NCBI RefSeq assembly: GCF_009301415.1
Contig: NZ_CP045074.1
Location: 372,001 to 436,000 of the forward strand
DNA length: 64,000 nt
Reading direction: 5' to 3'
From: Paracoccus kondratievae
GTDB taxonomy: Bacteria > Pseudomonadota > Alphaproteobacteria > Rhodobacterales > Rhodobacteraceae
A model generated the notes under the pieces. That model searched no databases, had not been told where the DNA came from, and worked only from the letters and a program-made list of their open reading frames with translations. Shown piece after piece: positions 40,865 through 49,975 of this stretch. The position numbers and the translations under genes were made by a program. Every line of letters starts with the position of its first letter. The first letter of the stretch is position 1.

Positions 40865-42271
40865 ATGCCGTTGCTGGACGAGGATCGGTTGTTTCCACCC
40901 GAACCCGCGCTGCGCGATCTGGCGCGTGCGCTATACGAGGATGTGCGCGACCTGCCGATCGTCAGCCCGCATGGCCATACCGATCCGCGCTGGTTTGCCG
41001 AAAATCAGCCTTTTCCCGATCCGGCGCAGCTATTCGTCACGCCTGATCATTACGTGTTCCGTATGCTTGCCTCGCAGGGGGTGGCGCTGACCGATCTGGG
41101 CGTGCCGCGCGTCGACGGCGGCCCGACTGAGACGGATGGGCGCAAGATCTGGCGGCTTTTTGCCAGCAATTATCACCTCTTTGCCGGCACACCGTCGCGT
41201 CTGTGGCTGGACCATTCCTTTCAGCATGTCTTTGGCATCGACCGGCGCCTGTCGGCACAAACCGCGGATTGGTATTACGACCATATCTCGGACTGTCTGA
41301 CCCGGCCCGAGTTCCTGCCGCGTGCGCTATATGAGCGTTTCGGTATCGAGGTTCTGGCCACGACCGAGGCGGCGACGGACGATCTGCGCTGGCACCGCGC
41401 AATCCGCGAGTCGGGCTGGCGGGGCAGGGTGGTGACGGCCTATCGCCCTGATGGGGTGATCGACCCTGAAATGCCCGGCTTTGCCGATAATGTCGCGCTG
41501 CTGGGTCAGCAGACCGGTTTTGATACTGCGACCTGGGCAGGCTATCTGGATGCGCATCGGGCCCGCCGCGCCTATTTCCGCGAGTTCGGTGCGACCTCAT
41601 CCGATCACGGTCACCCCAGCGCGCGGACCGAGGATCTGCCGCAGGCCGAGGCGGCTGCGCTGTTTCAAAAGGCGCTGCGCGGCGACTGCACCCCGGCCGA
41701 GGCCGACGCCTTTCGCGGCCATATGCTGACCGAGATGGCACGCATGAGCCTTGAGGATGGGCTGGTGCTGCAAATTCATCCGGGTTCACGGCGTAATCAC
41801 TCGGACGCAGTGATGGCGATGTTCGGCAGGGATAAGGGGTTCGATATTCCCGGCCGTACCGATTACGTCACCGCCTTGCGGCCGCTTTTGAACGCGGTGG
41901 GAATGCGCCCCGATCTGACGGTGATCCTGTTTACGCTGGACGAAAGCAGCTACGCCCGCGAGCTTGCGCCGCTGGCCGGGGCCTATCCCTGCCTGCGCCT
42001 TGGCCCGCCGTGGTGGTTTCACGACAGTCCCGAGGGCATGCGTCGTTTTCGCGAGATGACAACCGAGACGGCCGGGTTCAGCAATACCGTCGGTTTCAAC
42101 GACGACACCCGCGCCTTTTGCTCAATCCCTGCCCGGCATGACGTGGCGCGGCGGGTGGATTGCGCATTTCTGGCCACGCTGGTCGCCACAGGCCGGCTGG
42201 ACAGCGAAGAAGCGCCGCTGCTGGCGCATGAACTGACCTATGGCCTCGCCAAGAGGGCCTATCGACTTTGA
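40865..42271 (+). CDS. uxaC: Uronate (glucuronate/galacturonate) isomerase
   Basis: Converts D-galacturonate to tagaturonate and D-glucuronate to fructuronate, first step of hexuronate use. The 468-residue length equals known UxaC. Seen are the metal-binding DLPIVSPHGHTDPRWFAE (HxH), FRMLASQG, SFQHVFGIDRRL, RPDGVIDPEMPGF, VLQIHPGSRRNHSD and GFNDDTRAFCSIPARHDVARR. GGGAGGGGG precedes the ATG at 40865; an upstream in-frame ATG at 40823 lacks a ribosome site. It begins a nine-gene operon through uxaA. Confidence 0.94.
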   Translation: MPLLDEDRLFPPEPALRDLARALYEDVRDLPIVSPHGHTDPRWFAENQPFPDPAQLFVTPDHYVFRMLASQGVALTDLGVPRVDGGPTETDGRKIWRLFASNYHLFAGTPSRLWLDHSFQHVFGIDRRLSAQTADWYYDHISDCLTRPEFLPRALYERFGIEVLATTEAATDDLRWHRAIRESGWRGRVVTAYRPDGVIDPEMPGFADNVALLGQQTGFDTATWAGYLDAHRARRAYFREFGATSSDHGHPSARTEDLPQAEAAALFQKALRGDCTPAEADAFRGHMLTEMARMSLEDGLVLQIHPGSRRNHSDAVMAMFGRDKGFDIPGRTDYVTALRPLLNAVGMRPDLTVILFTLDESSYARELAPLAGAYPCLRLGPPWWFHDSPEGMRRFREMTTETAGFSNTVGFNDDTRAFCSIPARHDVARRVDCAFLATLVATGRLDSEEAPLLAHELTYGLAKRAYRL

Positions 42272-42292
42272 ATGTTCATCGGGGAGGATGAC

Positions 42293-43276
42293 ATGAAACT
42301 GCTTGATACCGTACTTACCGCCTTTCTTGTCACGGCTGCGCTGGCCGGGGCAGCCAGCGCAGAATGTGAAACCACCCTGCGCTCGTCCGACACGCATCCG
42401 GATGGATATCCGACTGTCGAGGGCGTCAAGGCAATGGCGGCCGAGGTCAAGGAAAAGACCGGCGGCCGCATTTGTATTGAGGTCTTTCCTTCGTCCCAGC
42501 TTGGCGAGGAAAAGGACACGATCGAACAGACCCAGTTCGGGGTCATCGACATGGTGCGCGCCTCATTCGGGTCGTTCAACGACATCGTGCCGGTCACGCA
42601 AACCACCTCGCTGCCATATCTCTATCGCTCCGAGGATCATCTGCATAAGGTGCTGGACGGCCCGATCGGAGAAGAGATCGCCGGTCAGTTTGCGGAACAC
42701 GGCCTGATCCCGCTGGCCTATTACGACGGCGGTGCGCGTAACTTTTACAATTCGAAGCAACCGATCCGCACGGTCGAGGACCTGAAGGGGATGAAGTTCC
42801 GCGTCATGCAGAACGACGTCTTTGTGGATATGATGTCGGCGCTTGGCGCCAATGCCACGCCGATGCCCTATGGCGAGGTTTATTCCTCGATCCAGACCGG
42901 CGTCATCGACGGCGCCGAGAATAATTTCCCCAGCTATGACAGCTCGGGCCATGCCGAGGTGGCGAAATACTTTACGCTGGATCAGCACCTGATGGTGCCC
43001 GAACTGGTCGCTGTTTCAAAAACCAGCTGGGAAAAGCTGTCCCCCGGGGATCAGGAGATCATGCGCACAGCGGCCCGGAACTCGGCCACGCTGCAACGCA
43101 AGCTTTGGGCTGAACAGGAAAAGGCCAGCGAAGAAAAGGTCATCGCTGCCGGTGCCGAGGTCGTCAAGGACGTGGACAAGACCGCCTTCATCGAGGCGAT
43201 GGCCCCGGTCTATGAGAAATACGTGACCACCCCCGAAGCCAGGGACCTGGTCAAACGTATCCGGGAAACCCAGTGA
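42293..43276 (+). CDS. TRAP transporter periplasmic binding protein, DctP family
   Basis: Periplasmic solute receptor of 327 residues with a Sec signal (LLDTVLTAFLVTAALAGAAS, cleaved before AEC). The mature domain shows THPDGYPTVEGVKAMAAEVKE, GGARNFYNSKQPIRTVEDLK with the TRAP-conserved arginine in KFRVMQNDVF, and YGEVYSSIQTGVIDGAENN. Context (uxaC upstream, membrane subunits downstream, kduI/kduD after) points to galacturonate, glucuronate or an unsaturated uronate as ligand. GGGGAGGA precedes the ATG. A terminator-like hairpin follows. Confidence 0.92.
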   Translation: MKLLDTVLTAFLVTAALAGAASAECETTLRSSDTHPDGYPTVEGVKAMAAEVKEKTGGRICIEVFPSSQLGEEKDTIEQTQFGVIDMVRASFGSFNDIVPVTQTTSLPYLYRSEDHLHKVLDGPIGEEIAGQFAEHGLIPLAYYDGGARNFYNSKQPIRTVEDLKGMKFRVMQNDVFVDMMSALGANATPMPYGEVYSSIQTGVIDGAENNFPSYDSSGHAEVAKYFTLDQHLMVPELVAVSKTSWEKLSPGDQEIMRTAARNSATLQRKLWAEQEKASEEKVIAAGAEVVKDVDKTAFIEAMAPVYEKYVTTPEARDLVKRIRETQ

Positions 43277-43282
43277 CATACA

Positions 43283-43311
43283 GGCCCGCGCCCTATGGCT
43301 GCGGGCCTTTT
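43283..43311 (+). terminator. Intrinsic terminator-like hairpin between TRAP receptor and membrane genes
   Basis: GGCCCGC at 43283-43289 pairs with GCGGGCC at 43301-43307 and is followed directly by TTTT. This is the most canonical terminator in the window. Because the operon clearly continues, partial termination to give excess periplasmic receptor is the likely role. Confidence 0.7.
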
Positions 43312-43337
43312 CGTTCAGAAAACAAGGAGGGGGTGCC

Positions 43338-43871
43338 ATGCTGGCAGGCATAGCTGCATTGTCGCGCCTGAACGGCTTTCTCAGCCGGGTCAGCCTGTGG
43401 CTGGCGGGGGCCGGGCTGGTCTTTATGACGCTGATCGTTTTTGCCCAGGTCTTCATGCGCTACGTGATGAACGACAGTCTGCTCTGGGTCGAGCCGGTGG
43501 CCATCCTGCTGATGAGCTGGTTCATCTTTCTGGGTTCGGCGGTGGGTGTGCACGAAAGCTTTCACATGGGTTTTGACGTGCTGCTGTTCTTTCTGCCCGA
43601 CAGCGCAGGCAACTGGCTGAAGGGCCTGTCAGATCTGGCGGTGCTGTGCTTTGCCATCGGCATGGCGGTCTATGGCTGGCAATTGATGGTCAGGACCTGG
43701 GGCACGACCTTGCCGGTCATCCGGCTGCCCGGCGGTTTTGGCTATATGCCGCTGTTCACCGGCGGGGTGCTGATGACGCTGTTCGTGCTTGAGCATCTGC
43801 TGCAACGGCTGAGCGGCAGCCGGGCCGAGGCCCAGCAGGACGCCGAAGACATCCTGATGACCGAAGCGTGA
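43338..43871 (+). CDS. TRAP transporter small membrane subunit, DctQ family
   Basis: A 177-residue inner-membrane protein with four hydrophobic segments, the DctQ architecture. The family-typical VFAQVFMRYVMNDSLLWVEP and LLMSWFIFLGSAVGVHESFHMGFD are clear. It couples the receptor to the large subunit in the Na+-driven TRAP transporter. AAGGAGGGGG precedes the ATG. It is 18 bases from dctM. Confidence 0.92.
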   Translation: MLAGIAALSRLNGFLSRVSLWLAGAGLVFMTLIVFAQVFMRYVMNDSLLWVEPVAILLMSWFIFLGSAVGVHESFHMGFDVLLFFLPDSAGNWLKGLSDLAVLCFAIGMAVYGWQLMVRTWGTTLPVIRLPGGFGYMPLFTGGVLMTLFVLEHLLQRLSGSRAEAQQDAEDILMTEA

Positions 43872-43889
43872 CAGGGGCGGGGCAATATC

Positions 43890-45176
43890 ATGGAATATCT
43901 TATTCTTTTTGGCGTCTTTACCCTGCTGATGCTGATCGGGACGCCCATTGCGTTTTGCCTTGGCATCTCCAGCTTTGCGACGGTGGTCTGGCTGGGTCTG
44001 CCGCCGCTTGTGGTGTTCCAGCGCCTGTCGGCGGGGATCTCGGTTTTTACGCTGATGGCGATCCCGTTCTTTATCTTTGCCGGCGACCTGATGGTGCGGG
44101 GTGGGATCGCGGGGCGGATCGTGCGCTTTGCCGGCTCGCTGATCGGCCATGTCCGGGGCGGGCTGGGGCAGGTCAACATCGCCGCATCGACGCTGTTTGG
44201 CGGCATCTCGGGCTCTGCAGTGGCCGAGGCGGCCGCAGTCGGCGGCATCATGATCCCGCAGATGAAGGAACGCGGTTACGGCGCTGATTACGCTGTCAAT
44301 GTGACCTCGATGGCGGCGTTGATCGCGCTGATGCTGCCACCCAGCCACAATATGATCATCTACTCAATCTCGGGCGGGGGACGGATCTCCATTGCTGATC
44401 TGTTCACAGCCGGGATCATTCCGGGGCTGCTGCTGGCGCTGGCGCTGTCGTTCACCGCCTGGATTGTCGCCGTACGCCGGGGCTATCCGACCGAGCCTTT
44501 CCCGGGTCTGGCAAAGGTGTTCCGCTTTTTGCTGGAATCGCTGCCGGGGATGCTGCTTATCGCCATCATCTTTGGCGGAGTGCGTTCGGGGATATTTACC
44601 GCCACCGAAAGCTCTTGCATCGCGGTGATCTACGCCTTGCTCGTGACGGTGCTCGTCTATCGCAGCATGTCCTGGCGCGATTTCGTTCACGCCACGCAGC
44701 AGGCGGTGCGCACGACGTCGATGGTCCTGCTGATCATCGGCATGGCGGGAGCCTTTGGCTGGCTGATGGCCTATCTGCATGTGGCGCAGATCTCGCTGAA
44801 CTGGATGCGGTCGGTGTCGGACAATCCCTTTGTCATCCTGCTGCTGATCAACATCGTGCTGCTGGTGCTGGGCACCTTCATGGACATGAGCCCGCTGATC
44901 ATCATCACTACGCCGATCTTTTTGCCGGTGGTCAGCGCGTTCGGGATCGATCCGGTGCACTTCGGGGTCATCATGATCCTGAACCTTGGTATCGGGCTGA
45001 ACACGCCGCCTTTGGGACCGGTGCAATTCGTTGCTGCTGCCGTTGCCCGCATCTCAATCTGGGAGGCGATGCGCAGCGTCTGGCCCTTTTACGCGGCGGG
45101 GCTGCTTGTGCTGATGCTGGTGACCTATGTGCCGGCGCTGTCGCTGTGGCTGCCCGCGCTGTTTCGGGGGCTGTGA
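43890..45176 (+). CDS. TRAP transporter large membrane subunit, DctM family
   Basis: The 428-residue transport subunit with about 12 membrane segments. Typical DctM motifs are LIGTPIAFCLGISS near the start, FFIFAGDLMVRGGIAGRIV, GGISGSAVAEAAAVGGIMIP (substrate/Na+ hairpin) and the second hairpin GIGLNTPPLGPVQFVAAAVA. With DctP and DctQ it forms a sodium-coupled importer for uronates. Its stop overlaps the start of the cupin gene (TGATG). Confidence 0.93.
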   Translation: MEYLILFGVFTLLMLIGTPIAFCLGISSFATVVWLGLPPLVVFQRLSAGISVFTLMAIPFFIFAGDLMVRGGIAGRIVRFAGSLIGHVRGGLGQVNIAASTLFGGISGSAVAEAAAVGGIMIPQMKERGYGADYAVNVTSMAALIALMLPPSHNMIIYSISGGGRISIADLFTAGIIPGLLLALALSFTAWIVAVRRGYPTEPFPGLAKVFRFLLESLPGMLLIAIIFGGVRSGIFTATESSCIAVIYALLVTVLVYRSMSWRDFVHATQQAVRTTSMVLLIIGMAGAFGWLMAYLHVAQISLNWMRSVSDNPFVILLLINIVLLVLGTFMDMSPLIIITTPIFLPVVSAFGIDPVHFGVIMILNLGIGLNTPPLGPVQFVAAAVARISIWEAMRSVWPFYAAGLLVLMLVTYVPALSLWLPALFRGL

Positions 45177-45457
45177 TGGGTGATCCGATCCGTACTGTGC
45201 TGGCCCATGCGCCTGAGCTGATGGTGGTCCGGTTTACCTTCGCGGCGGACGACCGGGGTGCCCTGCACAGTCACCCGCATGTGCAATCGACCTATGTCAG
45301 CTCGGGGCGCTATCGCTTTACCGTTGATGGCCGCGAGTTCGAGGTTGGGCCGGGCGATGCCTTCGTCATCCCTTCGGGCGCGGTGCATGGCTGTATCTGC
45401 CTTGAGGCGGGCGAACTGATCGACAGCTTCACCCCCCGCCGCGACGATTTTCTGTGA
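45176..45457 (+). CDS. Cupin, KdgF-like uronate linearisation protein
   Basis: A 93-residue single-domain cupin. Motif 1 is LHSHPHVQSTYVSSGRYRFTVDG (metal-binding histidines plus acidic/Gln position) and motif 2 is VGPGDAFVIPSGAVHG. KdgF promotes conversion of cyclic unsaturated uronates (from pectin or alginate lyases) to linear 5-keto-4-deoxyuronate. Placement directly before kduI in a uronate operon is the main ground for the KdgF call; other cupin roles are possible. Starts within the dctM stop; next gene follows after 12 bases. Confidence 0.8.
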   Translation: MGDPIRTVLAHAPELMVVRFTFAADDRGALHSHPHVQSTYVSSGRYRFTVDGREFEVGPGDAFVIPSGAVHGCICLEAGELIDSFTPRRDDFL

Positions 45458-45469
45458 AAGGAGAGATCC

Positions 45470-46294
45470 GTGACCCATGTTGAAACCCGCCAGGCGGTTC
45501 ACCCGAGCCATGCGAAAACCATGGATACCGAGACTCTGCGGCAACATTTTCTTGCACAGGGCTTGTTTCGGGATGGTGAGATCCGGCTGGTCTATACCCA
45601 TTACGACCGGTTCGTGATCGGCGGCGCGGTGCCGGATGGCGCCAGGCTGGTGCTGGACCAGATCGCCGAAACGCGGACCGCCAGCTTTCTGGAACGGCGT
45701 GAGATGGGCATCGTCAATATCGGTCAGCCGGGCACCGTCTCGGCTGCCGGTGAAACCTGGCAGATGCAGCCTGGGGATGTGCTTTACCTCGGCATGGGAT
45801 CGGGTTCGGTGACCTTTGGCGGGCAGGGTCGGTTCTATATCGCCTCGTGTCCGGCGCATCGCGCGCTGCCTTGCCGTTTGATCGCCGTCGCCGATGCAAA
45901 AGAGATGAAAACCGGCGCGGTCGAGACCTCGAACAAGCGTACGATCCGGCAGTTCATTCACCCGCTGGTGATGGAAAGCTGCCAACTGGTGCTGGGCTAT
46001 ACTACGCTTGAGGATGGTTCGGTCTGGAACACCATGCCCGCGCATGTTCATGATCGGCGGATGGAAGCCTATCTCTACCACGGGATGGAGCCGCAGTCGC
46101 GCGTCCTGCACCTGATGGGTGAACCGCAGGAAACGCGGCACATCTTTGTCGCGAACGAAGAGGCCGTGATATCGCCCCCATGGTCGATCCATTCCGGCGC
46201 GGGGATCGGCAGTTATACCTTTATCTGGGCGATGGCTGGCGACAATGTCGATTACACCGATATGGACTTTGTCCAGCCGGAGGACCTGCGGTGA
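45470..46294 (+). CDS. kduI: 5-keto-4-deoxyuronate isomerase
   Basis: Isomerises 4-deoxy-L-threo-5-hexosulose uronate to 3-deoxy-D-glycero-2,5-hexodiulosonate. The 274-residue length and segments YTHYDRFVIGGAVPDG, RREMGIVNIGQPGTV and MPAHVHDRRMEAYLYHGM (His-x-His...Glu zinc ligands) match KduI, with the last histidine in SPPWSIHSGAG. AAAGGAGAGATCC precedes the GTG start. Its product is the substrate of KduD, whose start codon overlaps the kduI stop (GTGA). Confidence 0.94.
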   Translation: MTHVETRQAVHPSHAKTMDTETLRQHFLAQGLFRDGEIRLVYTHYDRFVIGGAVPDGARLVLDQIAETRTASFLERREMGIVNIGQPGTVSAAGETWQMQPGDVLYLGMGSGSVTFGGQGRFYIASCPAHRALPCRLIAVADAKEMKTGAVETSNKRTIRQFIHPLVMESCQLVLGYTTLEDGSVWNTMPAHVHDRRMEAYLYHGMEPQSRVLHLMGEPQETRHIFVANEEAVISPPWSIHSGAGIGSYTFIWAMAGDNVDYTDMDFVQPEDLR

Positions 46295-47016
46295 ACCCCT
46301 TTTCCCTTGCAGGTCAGGTGGCGCTGGTGACGGGCGCGAATACGGGTATCGGTCAGGCCATCGCCGTTGCCATGGCGCAGGCCGGAGCCGAGGTCATTGC
46401 CGCAGGCCGACGCGACTGTGACGAAACGCTGGCGCTGACAGGTGGTGGCCGGCAGATGCGGCTGGATTTCGGTGATCCCATGGCTGCGCGTGATGTCTTT
46501 GCGCGGGAACGTATCGACATTCTCGTCAACAACGCGGGTATCATCCGCCGCGCTGATGCGGTCGATTTCACCGAGGCCGATTGGGATGCGGTAATTGATG
46601 TGAACCTGAAGGCACTGTTCTTTACCTGTCAGGCTTTTGCCCGCGCCGCCCTGCCGCGCGGGCGGGGCAAGATCATCAACATCGCCTCGCTTTTGTCCTT
46701 TCAGGGCGGTATCCGCGTGCCCTCTTATACCGCCAGCAAACATGGTGTGGCCGGGCTGACCCGGCTGATGGCGAATGAATGGGCCTCGCGCGGGTTGAAC
46801 GTCAACGCCATCGCGCCGGGCTATATCGAGACGAACAACACTCAGGCTCTGCGTGACGACCCCGAGCGTTCGGCGGCGATCCTTGACCGTATTCCGGCCA
46901 GACGCTGGGGACGGCCCGAGGATATCGGCCAAAGCGCGGTGTTCCTTGCTGCGCCTGCCTCGGACTACATCAATGGCGCGGTGCTGAACGTCGATGGGGG
47001 CTGGCTTGCAAGATAG
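46291..47016 (+). CDS. kduD: 2-dehydro-3-deoxy-D-gluconate 5-dehydrogenase (SDR)
   Basis: Reduces the diketo product of KduI to 2-keto-3-deoxygluconate with NADH. The 241-residue SDR has TGANTGIGQAIAVAMAQAG, NNAGIIRRADAVDFTEADWD, the serine in INIASLLSFQGGIRVPSYTA and YTASKHGVAGLTR, with the KduD-typical IAPGYIETNNTQALR. The GTG start at 46291 follows GGAGGA and overlaps the kduI stop. The 3' end overlaps the next gene by 23 bases. Confidence 0.92.
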   Translation: MNPFSLAGQVALVTGANTGIGQAIAVAMAQAGAEVIAAGRRDCDETLALTGGGRQMRLDFGDPMAARDVFARERIDILVNNAGIIRRADAVDFTEADWDAVIDVNLKALFFTCQAFARAALPRGRGKIINIASLLSFQGGIRVPSYTASKHGVAGLTRLMANEWASRGLNVNAIAPGYIETNNTQALRDDPERSAAILDRIPARRWGRPEDIGQSAVFLAAPASDYINGAVLNVDGGWLAR

Positions 47017-48415
47017 GCTTTGCCGCCCGCCGACGACAGCCCCGGCGGGTATCGTTCATCTGGGGCTTGGCGCGTTTTTCCGCGCCCATGGTGCGGTCTA
47101 TGTGGCCGAGGCTGGGGGCTGGGGGATCATCGGTGTCTCGTTGCAATCGCCGGACACGCGCGACCGGCTGCGCCCGCAGGGCTGGGCCTATACCGCGCTG
47201 GAACTTGCCCCCGAAGGCGACAGGCCGCGGGTGATGACGGTGCTTTGCGATGTGCTGGTCGCACCCGAAAACCCGCAGGCGGTGCTGGACGCCATGGCTG
47301 CACCCGACACCCATATCGTCAGCCTGACGGTGACGGAAAAAGGCTATTGCCACGAACCCGCGACCGGGCGTCTGAACCGCGACCACCCGCGCATCGTGCA
47401 TGATCTGGCGCATCCCCTTCCGCAATCCGCGCCGGGTTTTCTGGTCCGGGCTCTGGCCATGCGACGGGCGGCCGGGCGGCCGCCCTTTACCGTGCTGTCC
47501 TGCGACAATCTGCCCGAGAACGGCCGGGTCCTGCGTGGTGTGGTGCTGGAACTTGCCGGGCTGATCGACCCTGCGCTGGCGGATTGGATCGCCGCCGAGG
47601 GGGCTTTCCCCTCGACCATGGTGGATCGCATCGTTCCCGCGATCACGCCTGCGGATCTGGACAGGCTTGAGGCCACCTGTGGCTATCGCGACGAAGCACC
47701 CGTCCTGCACGAGCCATTCCGGCAATGGGTGATCGAAGATCGTTTCTGCGGCCCTCGCCCGGCCTTTGAGGCGGCGGGCGCGCAACTGGTCGCCGATGTT
47801 ACGCCCTACGAGCATATGAAGCTGCGGATGCTGAATGGCGCGCATTCGAGCCTGGCCTATCTGGGCTATCTGGCGGGGCATCAGACCATTGCCGATACCA
47901 TGGCCGATCCGGTCTTTACCGGTTTCGTCCGCAGCCTTTGGCATGATGAGATCATCCCGACGCTGACACCACCTGCGGGACAGGATCTGGGTGATTATGC
48001 CAAGGCACTGGCGTTGCGCTTTGCCAATCCCGCGATCCGGCACCGGACATGGCAGATCGCCATGGATGGCAGTCAGAAACTGCCGCAACGCATCCTTGCG
48101 ACCATTGCCGAGGCGCGCGCTGCAGGGCGCCGCGTGCCGCGCCTGACGCTCGCCGTTGCGGCGTGGATGCGCTACGTTTCAGGTCGGGACGAGCAGGGGG
48201 CCGAGATTGACGTCCGCGATCCCCTTGCCGCGCGGCTTGCCGCCATGTGGAGCGACGATCCCGCCTGCACGGTGCGCGAATTTCTGTCCCTGACCGAGTT
48301 GTTTTCGTCCGCCCTGCGCAAGGACGCGGGCTTTGCCGCCGATCTGACCGGAGCATTGAGGGCGCTGATACAGCAGGGGGCGCGGGCAGCCGCTGCGGGG
48401 TACGCCCATGGCTGA
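46994..48415 (+). CDS. Hexuronate reductase, mannitol-dehydrogenase family (UxuB/UxaB type)
   Basis: NADH-dependent reduction of fructuronate to mannonate or tagaturonate to altronate. The 473-residue protein carries GIVHLGLGAFFRAHGAVYVA at the N-terminus (Rossmann), SLTVTEKGYCHEP, VLSCDNLPENGRVLRG, FPSTMVDRIVPAITPADL and the catalytic-lysine helix ending in YEHMKLRMLNGAHSSLAYLG. Sequence style is that of fructuronate reductase, but the next gene is altronate dehydratase and no mannonate dehydratase is present, so tagaturonate reductase activity is equally plausible. It starts within the end of kduD. Confidence 0.85.
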   Translation: MGAGLQDRLCRPPTTAPAGIVHLGLGAFFRAHGAVYVAEAGGWGIIGVSLQSPDTRDRLRPQGWAYTALELAPEGDRPRVMTVLCDVLVAPENPQAVLDAMAAPDTHIVSLTVTEKGYCHEPATGRLNRDHPRIVHDLAHPLPQSAPGFLVRALAMRRAAGRPPFTVLSCDNLPENGRVLRGVVLELAGLIDPALADWIAAEGAFPSTMVDRIVPAITPADLDRLEATCGYRDEAPVLHEPFRQWVIEDRFCGPRPAFEAAGAQLVADVTPYEHMKLRMLNGAHSSLAYLGYLAGHQTIADTMADPVFTGFVRSLWHDEIIPTLTPPAGQDLGDYAKALALRFANPAIRHRTWQIAMDGSQKLPQRILATIAEARAAGRRVPRLTLAVAAWMRYVSGRDEQGAEIDVRDPLAARLAAMWSDDPACTVREFLSLTELFSSALRKDAGFAADLTGALRALIQQGARAAAAGYAHG

Positions 48416-49904
48416 CAGCGCCGCCGCCCTGCTGCTTGCCCCCGGTGATAGCGTCGGTATCGCCCTGCAACCGCTGAAACCTGGCGAAACGCGGCTCGGG
48501 GTCGTCATCGCAGAGCCCGTCCCTGCCGGACACAAATTCGCGCTGCGCGCCCATAATGCTGGCGATCCGATCATCAAATACGGGCAGGTCATGGGCGAGG
48601 CGACCTTTGCCATCGCGCCCGGTCAGCATGTGCATGTCCAGAATGTAGGGATGAGTGCGCCGGGCCGGACCTCTGGTCAGTCCGGGCGGCTGCCCGAGCC
48701 ACCATACAGGCGCAGCTTTCTGGGCTTTCCTCGTAGCGATGGTCGGGCAGGGACGCGTAATTTCATTGGCGTCATCGCCTCGGTCAATTGCTCATCCACC
48801 GTCTGTAATGCCATCGCGCGCGAGGCGAATGCCCGGCTGTTGCCAGAGTTTCCGAACATCGACGGCTTCGTGCCCATTGTCCACGATCAGGGCTGCGGCA
48901 TCGCCACGGCGGGTGAGGGCTTTGCCCTGCTGGTGCGCGTCCTAAAGGGCTATCGCGATCATCCCAATTTCGGTGGTGTGCTGCTGGTTGGTCTGGGTTG
49001 CGAGGTCAACCAGCTGACCCTGTATCAGCGTGATGATGAGACGCGTCAGCGCCACTCGAGCTTTAATATCCAAGAGGTCGGCGGCTCGGCCGGGGCGGTG
49101 CGCTGCGCGCTTGAACGGCTGCGCCCCATTGCGGCGCGCGCCAATATCGACCGCCGCCGCAGCCTGCCGGTATCGGATCTGGTGCTTGGGATGCAATGTG
49201 GCGGCTCAGACGGGTTTTCGGGCATAACCGCCAATCCGGCGCTTGGTGTTGCATCGGATCTGCTGGTCGCGGCGGGCGGGACCTCGATCCTGTCCGAAAC
49301 GCCCGAGATATATGGCGCCGAGCATCTGCTGATCGCCCGGGCCAGTGCCGGGGATGGCGAACGTCTGCAACAGATGATCCGCTGGTGGGAAGAGTATACC
49401 CGCGGGAATGGCGCCAGTCTGGATAACAACCCCAGCCCCGGAAACAAGCGCGGCGGCATCACCACGATCCTTGAAAAATCGTTGGGCGCGGTGGCCAAGG
49501 CGGGGTTTGCGCCCGTGTCGGCGGTGCATGGTTATGCCGATCCGATCCGCGGTCCCGGCCTCGTCTATATGGACAGTCCCGGCTATGATCCCGTGGCGGC
49601 GACAGGACAGGTGGCGGCGGGCGCGAATGTCATTGCCTTTACCACCGGGCGTGGGTCCTGTTTCGGTTCCCATCCTGTGCCGTCGCTGAAGCTTGCCTCA
49701 AATTCGGCGCTGTGGCGGGCAATGCAGGGCGATATGGATATCAACTGCGGCAAGGTCGCCGAAGGACAGGTTTCGCTGCAAGAGATGGGCGCCGAGATCT
49801 ATCACAAGATCCTCGATACCGCCTCGGGTGAACGTAGCAAGTCCGAGATATTTGGTTATGGCGATGCGGAATTCGTGCCGTGGCGCATCGGGGCGGTGCT
49901 GTAA
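48408..49904 (+). CDS. uxaA: Altronate dehydratase
   Basis: Dehydrates D-altronate to 2-keto-3-deoxygluconate. The 498-residue protein begins with a SAF domain (residues 1-90: LAPGDSVGIALQPLKPGE and AIAPGQHVHVQNVG) and continues with the D-galactarate dehydratase/altronate hydrolase domain: GTRNFIGVIASVNCSSTVCN, VHDQGCGIA, GLGCEVNQ, MQCGGSDGFSG and a C-terminal GRGSCFGSHPVPSLKLASNS. Cysteines suited to Fe binding are present. It overlaps the reductase by 8 bases and ends the operon. KdgK and Eda, needed to finish the route, are not in the window. Confidence 0.93.
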   Translation: MADSAAALLLAPGDSVGIALQPLKPGETRLGVVIAEPVPAGHKFALRAHNAGDPIIKYGQVMGEATFAIAPGQHVHVQNVGMSAPGRTSGQSGRLPEPPYRRSFLGFPRSDGRAGTRNFIGVIASVNCSSTVCNAIAREANARLLPEFPNIDGFVPIVHDQGCGIATAGEGFALLVRVLKGYRDHPNFGGVLLVGLGCEVNQLTLYQRDDETRQRHSSFNIQEVGGSAGAVRCALERLRPIAARANIDRRRSLPVSDLVLGMQCGGSDGFSGITANPALGVASDLLVAAGGTSILSETPEIYGAEHLLIARASAGDGERLQQMIRWWEEYTRGNGASLDNNPSPGNKRGGITTILEKSLGAVAKAGFAPVSAVHGYADPIRGPGLVYMDSPGYDPVAATGQVAAGANVIAFTTGRGSCFGSHPVPSLKLASNSALWRAMQGDMDINCGKVAEGQVSLQEMGAEIYHKILDTASGERSKSEIFGYGDAEFVPWRIGAVL

Positions 49905-49944
49905 CCGCCCCGGATCGTACTCGCTGGCGCAAAGGGGCCGTTGC

Positions 49945-49964
49945 CAGCCCGGTTGCCCGGGCTG
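49945..49964. terminator. Bidirectional hairpin between uxaA and beta-lactamase
   Basis: CAGCCCGG-TTGC-CCGGGCTG is a perfect 8-base stem with a 4-base loop located between the convergent uxaA and beta-lactamase stops. No long T run on either side, but its position supports a shared terminator. Confidence 0.6.
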
Positions 49965-49975
49965 TCCGCGAGCTG

